DNA of 64,000 bases from UKL13-2 sp038321965 (GTDB lineage Bacteria; Pseudomonadota; Gammaproteobacteria; Burkholderiales; Usitatibacteraceae). A program made the translations under genes and the position numbers. Numbering within the stretch: the stretch's first letter is position 1; every line of letters starts with the position of its first letter. The notes beneath the pieces are model-generated. The model saw nothing but the letters and a program-made list of their open reading frames with translations. It was not told the DNA's origin and searched no databases. Below, piece by piece: positions 16,003 through 25,203 of the stretch. The stretch is from positions 1 through 64,000 of the forward strand of contig JBBQFL010000021.1 in assembly GCA_038321965.1 (NCBI GenBank), read 5' to 3'.

Positions 16003-16707
16003 ATGCAAGAAATCCCTCAAAGCCTCTCGTTAGCCGTCGCGTTAATCACATCGCTGGACAGCACGCTGTTGTCGATTGCGGGGTTGTCGCTGCGTGTGTC
16101 CGCTATCGCGGTATTGGCGGCGGCATTGCTGGCGTTGCCGTTCGGTGCATGGCTGGCGCTGGCGCGATTTCCAGGGCGGCAGGCTGTGATCGCGGTGCTC
16201 AACGGCATGATGGGCCTGCCGCCAGTGGTGGTCGGCCTGCTGATTTATCTGTTGCTGTCACGCGCGGGGCCGCTGGGCACATTTGGATTGTTGTTCACAC
16301 CTGCTGCGATGATGATCGCGCAGGCGCTGCTGATTTTTCCGATCATCGCCGCACTGGCGCGGCAGGTAATCGAGGATGCATGGAGTGAATATCGTGAGCA
16401 ACTGGTATCGCTCAATGCCAGCCGTTTTCAATGCACACGTGCGCTGCTTTGGGACACGCGCTTCACGTTAAGTACGTCGGTGTTGGCCGGCTTTGGCCGC
16501 GCCATCGCCGAAGTGGGCGCGGTGATGATCGTCGGCGGCAATATCGATGGCGTCACGCGCGTGATGACGACGGCGATTGCACTGGAAACCAGCAAGGGCG
16601 ATCTGCCACTTGCGCTGGCACTTGGCGTGGTGCTGATGTCGATGGTGATTGCGATCAATCTGGCCGCGCAATGGGTCAAATCGACGGCGATGAAAAAGCA
16701 TGGCTGA
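16003..16707 (+). CDS. tupB: Tungstate ABC transporter permease TupB
   Basis: A 234-residue inner-membrane permease with about five transmembrane segments and the binding-protein-dependent permease loop ('EVGAVMIVGGNIDGVTR'), a wording characteristic of TupB/WtpB-type tungstate permeases. First gene of tupBCA. The ATG at 16003 (MQEIPQSLSL) is preferred over the GTG at 15955, whose extension has no membrane character. The stop overlaps the tupC start by 8 bp. It works with TupC in the membrane to import tungstate delivered by TupA. Confidence 0.9.
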   Translation: MQEIPQSLSLAVALITSLDSTLLSIAGLSLRVSAIAVLAAALLALPFGAWLALARFPGRQAVIAVLNGMMGLPPVVVGLLIYLLLSRAGPLGTFGLLFTPAAMMIAQALLIFPIIAALARQVIEDAWSEYREQLVSLNASRFQCTRALLWDTRFTLSTSVLAGFGRAIAEVGAVMIVGGNIDGVTRVMTTAIALETSKGDLPLALALGVVLMSMVIAINLAAQWVKSTAMKKHG

Positions 16708-17416
16708 CGCGAAGATACTTCCGCTATCGGTCGAGGGGCTGGGCTATCGCGCAGGCGACATTAGCGTACTGGATGGAGCCACGTTCGATCTCGCGCCCGG
16801 CTCGCGCAATATTGTGCTGGGACCAAACGGTGCGGGCAAAAGTGTGTTGCTGCGCCTGCTGCATGGACTGCTCAAGCCTAGCGCGGGCCACGTGAACTGG
16901 TCAAATCCGGATGCGCTCGCGGTGCGGCGTGCGCAGGCGATGGTATTCCAGCGGCCTGTGATGCTGCGTCGAACGGCGCGTGAAAACATCGAATTTGCGT
17001 TGCATGTTTCAGGCGTCCGGAATATTCGCACTGCAGCAGACTTGGCGCTAGAACGGGCCGGCCTGATACGCCTGGCCGAACGTCCGGCGCGGCTTTGTTC
17101 CGGTGGCGAACAGCAACGAATTGCATTGGCCCGTGCATGGGCATTGCAACCGGAAGTGCTGTTTCTGGATGAGCCCACGGCCAGCCTCGATCCGGCGGCC
17201 ACCAAGATAATCGAGGAATCTGTACAGGCCATGCATCGTGGCGGTACGACAATTGTCATGACGACGCACGATCTGGGGCAGGCGAAGCGGCTTGCGGACC
17301 GGGTGCTGTTTCTCAACCACGGCAGGCTGGTCGAGGACGCGCCCGCGGCCGCTTTTTTTGCGCAGCCAACTTCGCCGGAGGCGGCGGCATTCATGAGAGG
17401 AGAATTGCTATGGTGA
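16700..17416 (+). CDS. tupC: Tungstate ABC transporter ATPase TupC
   Basis: A 238-residue ABC ATPase that powers the TupB permease. Motifs: Walker A GPNGAGKSV, Q-loop MVFQRP, signature CSGGEQQRIALARA, Walker B VLFLDEPTASLDP, H-loop TTHDLGQ. It lacks the C-terminal TOBE domain found in ModC, as usual for TupC. The ATG overlaps the end of tupB and its stop overlaps the tupA start (7 bp), so the three genes are translationally coupled. Tungstate specificity is inferred from the operon. Confidence 0.9.
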   Translation: MADAKILPLSVEGLGYRAGDISVLDGATFDLAPGSRNIVLGPNGAGKSVLLRLLHGLLKPSAGHVNWSNPDALAVRRAQAMVFQRPVMLRRTARENIEFALHVSGVRNIRTAADLALERAGLIRLAERPARLCSGGEQQRIALARAWALQPEVLFLDEPTASLDPAATKIIEESVQAMHRGGTTIVMTTHDLGQAKRLADRVLFLNHGRLVEDAPAAAFFAQPTSPEAAAFMRGELLW

Positions 17417-18336
17417 ATCACAGCCCGAGTGGCGATCCACAAGGCGTTGTCATTTCGAGCAACGCGAGAAATCTGCTTGTCGCGCCTGCAAGCAAAAGCA
17501 GATTCCTCGTCGCTGCGCTCATCGGAATGACAGTATTGAATATTGCCAGTCCTGGCGGGAGCGGTACGGCGTTTGCAAAGGAAAGATTCATCGTTGTTGC
17601 TTCAACGACATCGATGCAGGATTCGGGCTTGTTCGGGCACATCCTGCCGATCTTTAAAGCCAAAACCGGCATCGACGTACGCGTGGTCGCACAGGGAACA
17701 GGGCAGGCGCTGGCGCTGGCGAAAAAAGGCGACGCTGACGTCGTGTTGGTGCACGACAAGGTTGCCGAGCTGAAATTCGTCGAAGAGGGATTCGGCATCG
17801 ACCGGCGCGACGTGATGGTCAACGATTTTGTCATTGTCGGGCCAAAGAGTGATCCGGCAAAGGTGTCCGGCAACGATGTGATTGGCGCGTTGAAAAAGAT
17901 TGAGGCAAGCAAGTCACCTTTCACCTCGCGTGGCGACAAAAGCGGTACACATGCAGCCGAACTGCGCCATTGGAAAGCCGCCGATATCGATCCGCAGATT
18001 GGCAAGGGCACCTGGTATCGCGAGACCGGCTCCGGCATGGGGCCGACGTTGAATACCGCAAGCGCTATGAACGCATACTCATTTACGGATCGCGGTACGT
18101 GGCTGTCATTCAAGAATCGTGGTGAACTTTCCGTTCTCGTTGAGAGTGACACCAAATTATTCAACCAATATGGCGTCATGCTCGTCAATCCGGCCAAACA
18201 TGCGCATGTGAAAAAAGAAATGGGCATTCAGTTCATTGACTGGATTACTTCGCCAGAGGGGCAGGCCGCGATTGCCGCGTACAAGATCGAGGGGCAACAG
18301 TTGTTCTTCCCAAATTACATTGCGCAGCGGAAATAG
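17410..18336 (+). CDS. tupA: Tungstate-binding protein TupA
   Basis: A 308-residue periplasmic binding protein. The mature part begins near residue 57 with KERFIVVASTTSMQDSGLFG, whose TTS...D-S-G-L stretch is the TupA signature and contributes oxyanion-binding residues; T-S-R-G-D-K-S-G-T-H follows in the middle. It captures WO4(2-), probably with high affinity, for TupBC. The N-terminal ~56 residues are odd: codons 13-41 come from a dispersed inverted-repeat element (17448-17532). The hydrophobic core FLVAALIGMTVLNIA and a likely cleavage after GTAFA lie partly in or just after that element. The alternative is a downstream start without a signal peptide, which would strand the protein in the cytoplasm. 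Confidence 0.9.
   Translation: MVNHSPSGDPQGVVISSNARNLLVAPASKSRFLVAALIGMTVLNIASPGGSGTAFAKERFIVVASTTSMQDSGLFGHILPIFKAKTGIDVRVVAQGTGQALALAKKGDADVVLVHDKVAELKFVEEGFGIDRRDVMVNDFVIVGPKSDPAKVSGNDVIGALKKIEASKSPFTSRGDKSGTHAAELRHWKAADIDPQIGKGTWYRETGSGMGPTLNTASAMNAYSFTDRGTWLSFKNRGELSVLVESDTKLFNQYGVMLVNPAKHAHVKKEMGIQFIDWITSPEGQAAIAAYKIEGQQLFFPNYIAQRK
17448..17532. repeat. Inverted-repeat element inside the tupA 5' end
   Basis: The left arm TGTCATTTCGAGC...GAGAAATCTGCTT and the right arm AAGCAGATTCCTCG...CGGAATGACA are imperfect inverse complements around a short centre. Palindromes with these end sequences (GTCATTTCGAGC...GAAATCTGC) are common extragenic repeats in many bacteria, yet here one lies in frame within a coding region. 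A partial relative may occur near 31553 (TGTCATTGCGAA). Confidence 0.7.
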
Positions 18337-18359
18337 GTTCGGGCGCGCTTGCGTGTCGG

Positions 18360-19526
18360 CTAATTGTAGGTATCCGATAGATCTGGTTGCGTCGGCATCA
18401 TGTGAATACTGTCTTTTAACAGGGATACGCCGATAGCTTCGCCAAGTGCGAGACGATTGCGCTGCGCAACGTGACTCGGCACACTGAACTGCAACGTAGT
18501 GGTCGGCTCGTTTCGGAGCGCAAGCGTAATACTGGTGTTCACACCGAGTTTTGTAAACTCGACGATTGTGCCGTGCACGGGGTTTTCATGTTCGCCGCGC
18601 GAAGGCCGATCATGGCGATGCAACACAATACCTGAGGCCGGAATCATCCAGTCGCATTCATCGCCAACAGCAAAGCGTTCGTCAAGCTGCGCTTCGAGGG
18701 TGAGGCCATTCCATTGCAGCACGGTCGTGCCATTGGTGGCTTGATGTTCTTGCACTCTGCCTTTGAAGATGTTGCGGCAATCGGTCAGTCGCGCCACATG
18801 CCGGTCGATGGGCCGGTTGACGATTTCATCAGGTGGCGCCGTTTGAAGTGTTCGACCACGATGCAGGATGCACATGCGGTCACACAGCATCGCGGCTTCA
18901 TCAAGGTCGTGGGTGACGAGGATGACGGGCATGTTTAGCGTCTTGCGCAAATCAGCCAGTTCGCGATAGAGCTTTTGCCGGGTCACGCGGTCAACGGCAG
19001 AGAAGGGTTCGTCTAGCAGCAGGATTTGCGGGTCGCGCGCCAGTGCCCGGGCGACGGCGACTCGCTGTTGCTGACCACCGGACAATTCGCGCGGCAGCCG
19101 GTTCGCAAGACCGTCAAGGTGTACCTGTGTGAGCAACTTCTGCGCGCGCTCGCGCCTCGCTTGTATTGGCAGATGATTGAGCGCAGTTTCAATATTGCCG
19201 ATAGCGCTCATGTGTGGGAACAACGCATAACTTTGGAACACGAACCCCACCGAACGTTGTGGCGTCGGCACGTGGGTGCCGGTTGTGGTGTCGAACCAAA
19301 CTTCGTTAGCGCAGACAATGCGGCCCTTCGACGGTCGGGTCAGGCCGGCAATGGCGCGCAGGATCGTTGATTTGCCGCTGCCCGACGGGCCGACCAGTGC
19401 CAGCACTTCGCCGGGCGCGCAGGAAAAACTCGCATCGAGTTGAATCGGCACGTGCTGCTGCAGTTCGATCTGTATGCCGCCGTCGCGTTCAGGCGCGACC
19501 ATGGATGCGTGGACGCGAGGTAGCAA
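18360..19526 (-). CDS. modC: Molybdate ABC transporter ATPase ModC
   Basis: A 388-residue ABC ATPase. The N-terminal nucleotide-binding domain has Walker A GPSGSGKST, signature LSGGQQQRVAVARA, Walker B LLLDEPFSAVD and H-loop THDLDEA. The C-terminal ~110 residues carry a TOBE/MOP-like domain (HGTIVEFTKLGVNTSITLAL), which binds oxyanion and can regulate transport. It is the last gene of modABC and overlaps the end of modB. An ATG at 19502 (MVAPERDGG) is an alternative start. It converges on tupA across about 24 bp, with no clear terminator between them. Confidence 0.93.
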   Translation of the reverse strand: MLPRVHASMVAPERDGGIQIELQQHVPIQLDASFSCAPGEVLALVGPSGSGKSTILRAIAGLTRPSKGRIVCANEVWFDTTTGTHVPTPQRSVGFVFQSYALFPHMSAIGNIETALNHLPIQARRERAQKLLTQVHLDGLANRLPRELSGGQQQRVAVARALARDPQILLLDEPFSAVDRVTRQKLYRELADLRKTLNMPVILVTHDLDEAAMLCDRMCILHRGRTLQTAPPDEIVNRPIDRHVARLTDCRNIFKGRVQEHQATNGTTVLQWNGLTLEAQLDERFAVGDECDWMIPASGIVLHRHDRPSRGEHENPVHGTIVEFTKLGVNTSITLALRNEPTTTLQFSVPSHVAQRNRLALGEAIGVSLLKDSIHMMPTQPDLSDTYN

Positions 19527-20157
19527 ATACGATGGTCATGGCAACGATGGAAATGAGCAGAAGAATCGCAGACATCATCGCGGCGGCGTTCATGTCAAAA
19601 GCCTGCACGCGATCATAAATGGCGATGGCGATGGTTTTCGTTTCGCCGGGGATGCTGCCGCCGATCATCAGCACCACACCAAATTCGCCCAGCGTGTGTG
19701 CGAAGCTCAACACCATGGCTGTCACGACGCCGGGCCAAGCCAGCGGCAACTCGATGCGCAGAAATGTTTGCCATGCACTGAGGCCACAACATGCAGCCGC
19801 GTCGCGCACATCGGGCGGGATGTTTTCGAACGCGCGTTGCATCGGCTGAATGGCGAACGGCAGATTGAAGACGATCGAGGCCAGCAGCAGACCTTCGAAG
19901 GTGAACGCCAGTGTTCTTCCGAACAGGGCATGGTATGCCTGTCCAATAATCGAATTGCCGCCCAGCGATACCAGCAGATAGAAGCCCAGCACGGTGGGTG
20001 GCAATACCAGCGGCAGTGCAAGCAGCGCCTCACAGAGCGCGCGTCCACGAAACGGCTGCCACGCCAATTGCCTGCTGATGATGATGCCCAGCGGCAACAG
20101 CAGTAGCATCGTCCAGAACGCCAGCTTCAGCGATAGTGCCAGCGCCTGCCAATCCAC
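19489..20157 (-). CDS. modB: Molybdate ABC transporter permease ModB
   Basis: A 222-residue inner-membrane permease with five or six hydrophobic segments. It has the ModB motif ALPLVLPPTVLGFYLL early and the EAA-type loop TLGEFGVVLMIGGSIPGETK near residue 165. I chose the GTG at 20157, one base after the modA stop (20159-20161), giving VDWQALALSLKLAFW, a normal ModB start. The longer frame from 20256 adds an unlikely Arg/Ser-rich leader overlapping modA. With ModA and ModC it imports molybdate. Confidence 0.92.
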   Translation of the reverse strand: MDWQALALSLKLAFWTMLLLLPLGIIISRQLAWQPFRGRALCEALLALPLVLPPTVLGFYLLVSLGGNSIIGQAYHALFGRTLAFTFEGLLLASIVFNLPFAIQPMQRAFENIPPDVRDAAACCGLSAWQTFLRIELPLAWPGVVTAMVLSFAHTLGEFGVVLMIGGSIPGETKTIAIAIYDRVQAFDMNAAAMMSAILLLISIVAMTIVFATSRPRIHGRA

Positions 20158-20158
20158 G

Positions 20159-20929
20159 CTATCCGCCTGGCAATGCGAAGCCGAAACGCTTGAAGATGGC
20201 GCGCGCTGTCGGCTGCTGAAGAAAGCGATAGAACCGTTGCGCCTCCGCCCCGGCATTCTTCAGCAGCACCATGCGTTGGCGAAGTGGCTGGTGTGCGGAC
20301 TCAGGAATCAGGGCGTACGTACCGAGTGCGGCGACCTGCGGTGAGAGCGCAAGCGAGTACGCAAAGATGCCGCCCTGAATGCCCGCTGTCGCGGCAAATT
20401 GTGCAGTTTGCGAAACGTTCTCGCCGAGTACCAGCTTGGGCTGAACCGCTTCCCAAAGTCCTGCTTTGAGCAGCGCCTCCTTTGCGGCGCGTCCATAGGG
20501 CGCATGTTCAGGATTAGCAATGGCGAGTTTCTGCAACTGTCCCTGCGCCAGCGAGTCAGATAGCGATTTCAAGGTAGGGTCCGGCTTGAGTGTCGAGCCA
20601 TGCGGCGCGAATATTGCGATGCGGCCAATTGCATAAGGCGTCCCAGTGTCCATCGTTCGGCCTTCATTGACGAGTGCGTGTACGTACGATTCATCTGCAG
20701 AAAGAAACAGCTGAAACGGCGCACCCTGCGCAATTTGCTGGCGGAAATTGCCGGATGATCCATATACCGTTTTCACTATGCCGCCGGTTTCCGACGCGTA
20801 CGTGGCGACAATTTCGTCGAGTGCGAATTTGAGATCGGACGCAGCCGCGATTTGCGGAGCAGGTGCGGCGCAGCAGGCAATTGTCGAGAAAACTGTCAGC
20901 GCGCAAGCAACAATGCGAATCAAGAACAT
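20159..20929 (-). CDS. modA: Molybdate-binding protein ModA
   Basis: A 256-residue periplasmic binding protein with a clear signal peptide (MFLIRIVACALTVFSTIACC, then A-A-P-A) and the mature start APQIAAASDLKFALDEIVAT, the ModA signature. SSGNFRQQIAQGAPFQLFLS contains the conserved Ser and backbone contacts for molybdate. The ATG at 20929 is chosen because the longer frame (to 21124) has no signal-like start. It lies 85 bp after the ModE-type regulator and is coupled to modB. It delivers molybdate for molybdenum cofactor synthesis. Confidence 0.93.
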   Translation of the reverse strand: MFLIRIVACALTVFSTIACCAAPAPQIAAASDLKFALDEIVATYASETGGIVKTVYGSSGNFRQQIAQGAPFQLFLSADESYVHALVNEGRTMDTGTPYAIGRIAIFAPHGSTLKPDPTLKSLSDSLAQGQLQKLAIANPEHAPYGRAAKEALLKAGLWEAVQPKLVLGENVSQTAQFAATAGIQGGIFAYSLALSPQVAALGTYALIPESAHQPLRQRMVLLKNAGAEAQRFYRFLQQPTARAIFKRFGFALPGG

Positions 20930-21014
20930 GACGAATATGTAGCAGTGGGGGAGTGCGTAATATACAGGCGGATATAACGACTGGCAAACGGCCGCCCGGG
21001 CAATCTTGGATGAG

Positions 21015-21377
21015 TCAGGCGTGTGGCTTATCGGCCAGTAGCGCGGCGAAAGCCGTGAGATCGGCGCGAATTGCGGCGTCTGTACGCTTTTCCATCGACC
21101 GAAAATGCGCAAGCACTTTTTCACCGAAAGCGGTCAGTCGTGCGCCGCCACCCCCGCCGCCACCGGTCGCGGTGTCGATGAGGGGTTCGCGGAAGCAGCG
21201 GTTCATGGTGTCGGCCAGGTTCCAGGCGCGCTTGTAGGACATGCCTAATTCACGCGCCGCTTTGGAAATGGAACCCGATGTGCGGATCGCGTCGAGCAGA
21301 TCTGCCTTGCCGGGACCGATGGCGATTTCATCGCCGAAATAGATGCGGAATTTCGCGGACGCAATCTGGTGCGTCAC
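21015..21377 (-). CDS. ModE-type transcriptional regulator, DNA-binding domain only
   Basis: A 120-residue winged-helix protein. The N-terminal domain matches ModE: DAIRTSGSISKAARELGMSY followed by K-R-A-W-N-L-A-D-T-M-N (about 28-58) is its recognition helix region, and the Gly run before ARLTAFGEKVL is typical. The molybdate-binding TOBE/Di-MOP half is missing, so sensing must occur otherwise or be absent. A GTG at 21377, 10 bp after the glutaredoxin stop, is the likely start. Position just upstream of modABC suggests that it controls that operon. Confidence 0.87.
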   Translation of the reverse strand: MTHQIASAKFRIYFGDEIAIGPGKADLLDAIRTSGSISKAARELGMSYKRAWNLADTMNRCFREPLIDTATGGGGGGGARLTAFGEKVLAHFRSMEKRTDAAIRADLTAFAALLADKPHA

Positions 21378-21387
21378 GATGGATTTC

Positions 21388-21702
21388 TTATTTTGCAGTG
21401 CCAAGCATTTGCTGCAACTCACCGGACTGATACATTTCTCGCATGATGTCGGCGCCGCCAACAAATTCGCCATTGACGTAGAGCTGCGGGATGGTCGGCC
21501 AGTTGGCGTACTCCTTGATGCCCTGGCGGATGTCCGCATCTTGCAGAACGTCGACCGTGAAGGGTTTGTCGACGCCACAGGCTTTAAGCATCTGCGTTGC
21601 CGAGGCCGAGAAGCCGCACATGGGAAATTGCGGCGAACCTTTCATGTACAACACGACAGGATTGGATGTAACGGTTTCGCGGATTTTATCTTGTGCGTCC
21701 AT
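21388..21702 (-). CDS. grxD: Monothiol glutaredoxin, Grx4 family
   Basis: A 104-residue thioredoxin-fold protein with the active site C-G-F-S (in FPMCGFSASA) and the glutathione-binding blocks NWPTIPQLYVNGEFVGGADI and the preceding KGSP. Grx4-type proteins bind a [2Fe-2S] cluster with glutathione and partner BolA or transfer clusters to apo-proteins. I chose the ATG at 21702 (MDAQDKIRE) over one 24 bp upstream. It follows prmC closely and continues the conserved hemA-prfA-prmC-grx order of betaproteobacteria. Confidence 0.95.
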   Translation of the reverse strand: MDAQDKIRETVTSNPVVLYMKGSPQFPMCGFSASATQMLKACGVDKPFTVDVLQDADIRQGIKEYANWPTIPQLYVNGEFVGGADIMREMYQSGELQQMLGTAK

Positions 21703-21741
21703 GGTGAAGCTCCGGTGATGAATCAAGTATAGGTTGTCATT

Positions 21742-22614
21742 TTAGCGAATTTGACCACTCGCTACACGGGGAATTCCCGCGAGGTCACACGTAGAGGTGA
21801 GGTTGTCGAAGCCCGCTTTCAAGAGCAACTCGCGGCAGGCATCACGCTGATCGTAGCCATGCTCGAAAAGTAACCAGCCATTCGGTCGCAAATGCACGCG
21901 AGCGCCTTCAATAATCGTGCGAATCGATGCCAGTCCGTCGGCGCTGCCGTCGGTCAATGCGGTCACGGGCTCAAAGCGCAGATCGCCGGTAGAGAGATGT
22001 ATATCGTTGCCGCCAACATAGGGTGGGTTGGAGACGATCAAATCAAACTGGCGGCCAGCGAGGCGCTGGTACCAATCGCTCTCGATAAATTCGACCGCTG
22101 CATTGAGCCGTTGCGCGTTTTCCGCAGCGACCAACAAAGCGTCGCGTGAAAAATCTGCGGCGATGATGGCGGCAGCGGGCAACTCAAGCGCCAGCGTGAC
22201 GGCAATGGCACCACTGCCGGTGCCAAGATCGAGGACACTAAGAGGAATTTCATTGGCAATCAGATGCGTAGAACCATTATTCGCGGGCTTCCCAGACGAT
22301 ATTTGTCCTGAAAGGCGCGCCAGTGCTTGTTCTATAATAATTTCTGTCTCGGGGCGCGGAATCAGCGTTGCCGGCGAAACGTTGAAGTCGCGGCCATAGA
22401 ATTCCCGAGACCCGATGAGGTAAGCAATCGGTTCGCCATCGGCGCGACGGGCCAGCAGGTGGTTTGCGGCTTGCACCTGTGCGGCGTCGAGCTGCCGCTC
22501 CGGATGGGCAATGATGCTCGCGCGCGAAACGCCGAGAACATGCGCCAGCAGCATTTGCGCCTCACGTTTCTCAATGGCATAGCGCGACAGCGTGTCAGCG
22601 ATAGTCGCATTCAT
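21742..22614 (-). CDS. prmC: Release factor N5-glutamine methyltransferase PrmC
   Basis: A 290-residue SAM-dependent methyltransferase that methylates the Gln of the GGQ motif in release factors RF1 and RF2. The SAM-binding loop is VLDLGTGSGAIAVTLAL and the catalytic motif is SNPPYVGG, the NPPY signature for amide-nitrogen methylation. A helical N-terminal release-factor-binding domain occupies about residues 1-85. It lies directly downstream of its substrate gene prfA, the usual arrangement. Confidence 0.95.
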   Translation of the reverse strand: MNATIADTLSRYAIEKREAQMLLAHVLGVSRASIIAHPERQLDAAQVQAANHLLARRADGEPIAYLIGSREFYGRDFNVSPATLIPRPETEIIIEQALARLSGQISSGKPANNGSTHLIANEIPLSVLDLGTGSGAIAVTLALELPAAAIIAADFSRDALLVAAENAQRLNAAVEFIESDWYQRLAGRQFDLIVSNPPYVGGNDIHLSTGDLRFEPVTALTDGSADGLASIRTIIEGARVHLRPNGWLLFEHGYDQRDACRELLLKAGFDNLTSTCDLAGIPRVASGQIR

Positions 22615-22641
22615 TTACGCATCCAGCCTGCCAAGCGATGA

Positions 22642-23717
<1,076 letters not shown>

Positions 23718-23721
<4 letters not shown>

Positions 23722-24995
23722 TTTTCTTGTTCTTGGGAGTCGGTTGAAGCCGGGAACAGCTTGTCTAGCGCATCACTCAGCGCTTCACGCTCGGCGCCGT
23801 GGGTGCGATTGAGTGCTGCGAGTGGGTGGTGCAGAAATTTGTTGGTTAGTCCGTGGGCAAGCTGCTCCAGCACTTTCGACGGATCGTCGCCTTTGGCAAG
23901 CATGCGTTTGGCGCGCTCAAGTTCCGTCTGCCGATATTGGTCCGCCTTGCCGCGCAGCTGCTGAATCACCGGCACCGATGCGCGCGCGCCCAGCCAGGCC
24001 ATGAATTCGCCGGTACGGATGTCGATAATGCGATCGGCTTCGGCGACCGCCGCTTCGCGCTTTGCGCTGTTTTGCTGGATGATCTTGCCAAGCGTGTCGA
24101 GCGTGTAGAGGAATACGTCGTCAAGCTCGCCGACTTCATGCTCAATATCCCGCGGAACCGCCAGATCGACCATGAAAATCGGCTTATGGCGCCGCTGCTT
24201 GAGCGCGCTTTCGATCATTCCCTTGCCGATGATCGGCAGCATTGAGGCGGTCGAGGTAATGATGGCGTCGAATTCGTGGATGCGTTCTGGCAACTGTTGC
24301 AGTGTGATCGCGGTGGCATTGAAACGTTTGGCCAGCTCGCGCCCACGGTCGATGGAGCGGTTGGCGACAACAATGCTCCTGGGGGAATGCGCAGCAAAAT
24401 GGGTGGCAGCCAGCTCAATCATTTCACCGACGCCGATGAGCAATAATTTGATTTCACGAAGGTCGCCAAAAAGCTGCTGTGCTAGCTTCAACGCAGCCGC
24501 AGCCATACTGACGGAGGTGGCACCGATTTCGGTCTGCGTGCGTACTTCCTTGGCGACTTTGAAGGCTTCCTGAAACAGCCGGTCCAGCGACCCGCCCAGT
24601 GTGCCGGCCTCGGCGGCGACCTTGGCGGCGAGTTTGACCTGGCCAAGTATTTGCGGCTCGCCCAATACCATGGAATCAAGACCACTGGCCACGCGGAAAG
24701 CGTGACGCGCCACGTCGGCTTCGGCTAGCTGGTAGAGGTGCGGCATCAGATTGATGTTAGCGCCGCCATGTTGTGCAGCCAGCCAGTCCGCCACGAGCCT
24801 GGCGACTGAATTTTCTTTGCCGCGTATGTAGATTTCTGTCCGGTTGCAAGTGGAAACCAGTGCGACTTCGTCGGCGCCGGTCTCGCGCTTGATGCTCTCG
24901 AGCGCCGGCCGTTGCGCCTCCAGTGGGAACACAATGCGCTCGCGCACCTCGATCGGCGCTGTGCGGTGATTGAATCCAATGGCAAACAGGGGCAT
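23718..24995 (-). CDS. hemA: Glutamyl-tRNA reductase
   Basis: A 425-residue enzyme that reduces Glu-tRNA(Glu) to glutamate-1-semialdehyde with NADPH, the first committed step of C5-pathway tetrapyrrole synthesis. The N-terminus reads GFNHRTAPIEVRERI and the catalytic cysteine is Cys50 in LVSTCNRTEIY. The NADPH domain contains LLIGVGEMIELAATHF and the C-terminal helix region supports dimerisation. It heads the hemA-prfA-prmC-grxD operon on the minus strand. Confidence 0.96.
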
Positions 24996-25066
24996 GTGGG
25001 ATATGTTTGGCGAACGCGAACGAAAATCAATGAAATGGGAGTAATTTGCGTGTTTAACAACGTAAA

Positions 25067-25072
25067 ATTATA
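25067..25072 (-). promoter_or_regulatory. Putative -10 element for the hemA operon
   Basis: The minus strand reads TATAAT at this position, about 70 bp before the hemA start and in an A+T-rich patch. No good -35 hexamer is visible at the usual spacing, so the assignment is tentative. Confidence 0.3.
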
Positions 25073-25203
25073 GCAGTGAGGGTTTCCCCCCTCCCCATGT
25101 GACGGACTTCACTTAGTCGCCAGCACTCGACCGTGGCGGGCGACACCCCGTCGGGTCAGCCAGATTTGCAGCTATGCAATTTTGATCAAACTTGAGGACA
25201 CTT

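Noticed and set aside
20930..21014. Molybdenum cofactor riboswitch in the modE-modA gap
   Set aside because: The 85-bp gap is too short for the known structure and shows none of its conserved stems.
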